Origin: Candidatus Roizmanbacteria bacterium CG10_big_fil_rev_8_21_14_0_10_45_7
GTDB taxonomy: Bacteria; Patescibacteriota; Microgenomatia; UBA1406
Reading direction: 5' to 3'
DNA length: 6,274 bases
NCBI GenBank assembly: GCA_002793745.1
Contig: PFEE01000045.1
Span: forward strand, 1 to 6,274
In this document: piece by piece, positions 5,393 to 6,274 of the stretch
Position numbering within the stretch: the first letter of the stretch is position 1
How the letters are laid out: each line of letters starts with the position of its first letter
Program-made: the position numbers and the translations under genes
Notes under the pieces: generated by a model
What the model saw: the letters and a program-made list of their open reading frames with translations, nothing else
The model's database searches: none
What the model was told of the DNA's origin: nothing

Positions 5393-6274
5393 TATGTCTT
5401 TTTAGTCACTTTATAGTGGATAGGTTTATTCAACAGCATACGGGTATGAGATTCAAGTGCAGGTATTGACGACAGCACCGCAGAAATAATGGGTGACAAC
5501 ACGGGAAACAGTATCCATTGCATCATCAGCTGCGCAACCCGTTTATGCTCCCTCTTTTTCAAGAAATGCCGCCTTGCCTGATAGTCAAGGTATGCAATAA
5601 CAATAACGAAAGACGTAGTCAGAGTTAATATGCCACCCGCAACCCGAGGCAGTAGGAATCCTAACGTGGTGGTTTTAAAATAGGGATTCACCAGTGTAGG
5701 AATAAGGGCGCCAATGGTAAGTATAAAAAATGATGAGGGCCACAATATATGCGTTTCAACCAGTGACAGTATCCTAAATATTTTGTCCCACCATGAAATA
5801 TGTGACGTTTTTGCAAACTCACTCATAGCAAAAGGTATGTCGGTAACACCCCACGCCCAGCGCTTCTCCTGATCGTAGCGGTTCTTAAGAATATCGAGCA
5901 TGCCGTCTCCAATAATACCGTCGCCTGCGGTTATCAGATATATTGGTTTGGTTTTTACCACGGTTCCAAACTTAACAAATGCCTGCAAAAAAATGTGCCA
6001 GTCCTCGGGAATAATATCAGCATCCCAAAATCCAACTTCCTCAAGCAGCCACAGGCTCATACTGTACGTAGAAATTTGAATGAGGTTTTGTTCTTCCGAC
6101 AAAAAGCCAAGGCGCAAAATGGAGGAAATCGTTGTTTGAATGCGTATAAAAAAATTAAGGTTCCAGTAATTTGAATACAGCAACAGTGGTGACCAATAGA
6201 AATGGTAGATACGTGATGGATCGGTATGATACGCATGGGTAAGGTAGGCCAGGTATTGCCGATCAAATAGGCTG
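5392..6274 (-). CDS. membrane glycosyltransferase family 2, C-terminal part (5' end beyond window)
   Basis: The frame is open to the window edge, so the gene is truncated here; 293 residues are visible. An in-frame TTG at 6183 is not a credible start because conserved-looking sequence (HFYWSPLL) precedes it. The visible part carries a PED-W motif at about 89-92 of the fragment, matching the TED/ED catalytic-base motif of processive GT2 enzymes, and QEKRW at 135-139, an exact QxxRW motif. Three hydrophobic stretches follow at about 177-198, 204-228 and 247-272, then a basic tail ending YKVTKKT. This layout resembles cellulose or hyaluronan synthase-like enzymes that polymerise or transfer sugars at the cytoplasmic membrane face; the DxD nucleotide-sugar site would lie upstream, outside the window. 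It is the first visible gene of a coupled four-gene cluster. The substrate is unknown. Confidence 0.85.
   Translation of the reverse strand, partial: SLFDRQYLAYLTHAYHTDPSRIYHFYWSPLLLYSNYWNLNFFIRIQTTISSILRLGFLSEEQNLIQISTYSMSLWLLEEVGFWDADIIPEDWHIFLQAFVKFGTVVKTKPIYLITAGDGIIGDGMLDILKNRYDQEKRWAWGVTDIPFAMSEFAKTSHISWWDKIFRILSLVETHILWPSSFFILTIGALIPTLVNPYFKTTTLGFLLPRVAGGILTLTTSFVIVIAYLDYQARRHFLKKREHKRVAQLMMQWILFPVLSPIISAVLSSIPALESHTRMLLNKPIHYKVTKKT

Noticed and set aside
6057..6266. 69-residue minus-strand ORF overlapping the GT2 gene in another frame
   Set aside because: The GT2 frame runs open through this region with conserved-looking sequence, so this is an out-of-frame shadow.

Overview
The window looks like a chromosomal segment of a Candidate Phyla Radiation (Patescibacteria) bacterium, possibly of Microgenomates type. 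This is inferred from protein character and gene order; no 16S gene is present. Pointers are a tuf-rpsJ-rplC-rplD ribosomal block, a divergent L3, a lipid-linked sugar transferase and QxxRW glycosyltransferase of a type I associate with CPR genomes, and mostly absent Shine-Dalgarno motifs. TAA, TAG and TGA all serve as stops, so the code looks standard.

Region 1 (1-2544, minus strand) is the start of an S10-type ribosomal operon led by EF-Tu. In transcription order it holds a tuf promoter (about 2516-2544), tuf, rpsJ, a second strong-looking promoter overlapping the rpsJ stop codon (931-959), an intrinsic terminator or attenuator immediately before rplC (828-853), rplC, and the first 43 codons of rplD at the window edge. 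Every transcript that makes L3 and L4 must read through that terminator, so the rpsJ-rplC gap is the most interesting regulatory spot here.

Region 2 (2545-3171, plus strand) holds a divergent gene of unknown function. Its ATG-initiated part is 109 residues (2842-3171). Open sequence with protein-like composition continues upstream, and removing one base from an A5 run at 2663-2667 would join it to an ATG at 2592 preceded by AGGA, giving about 192 residues. It is either frameshifted or carries a sequence error.

Region 3 (3138-6274, minus strand) is an envelope or glycan cluster with tightly packed genes. It runs from the C-terminal part of a membrane GT2 glycosyltransferase (cut at the window edge) to a 101-residue three-helix membrane protein, then a WecA/TagO-like polyprenyl-phosphate sugar-1-phosphate transferase, then a membrane-anchored PEGA-PEGA-SH3b protein. 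Junctions of -1, -4 and +9 bases indicate one operon. The likely theme is synthesis of a lipid-linked or extracellular polysaccharide together with a surface or wall-binding protein. The last gene overlaps the plus-strand unknown gene tail to tail by 34 bases.

I saw no tRNA, rRNA, CRISPR array, insertion sequence or phage gene.
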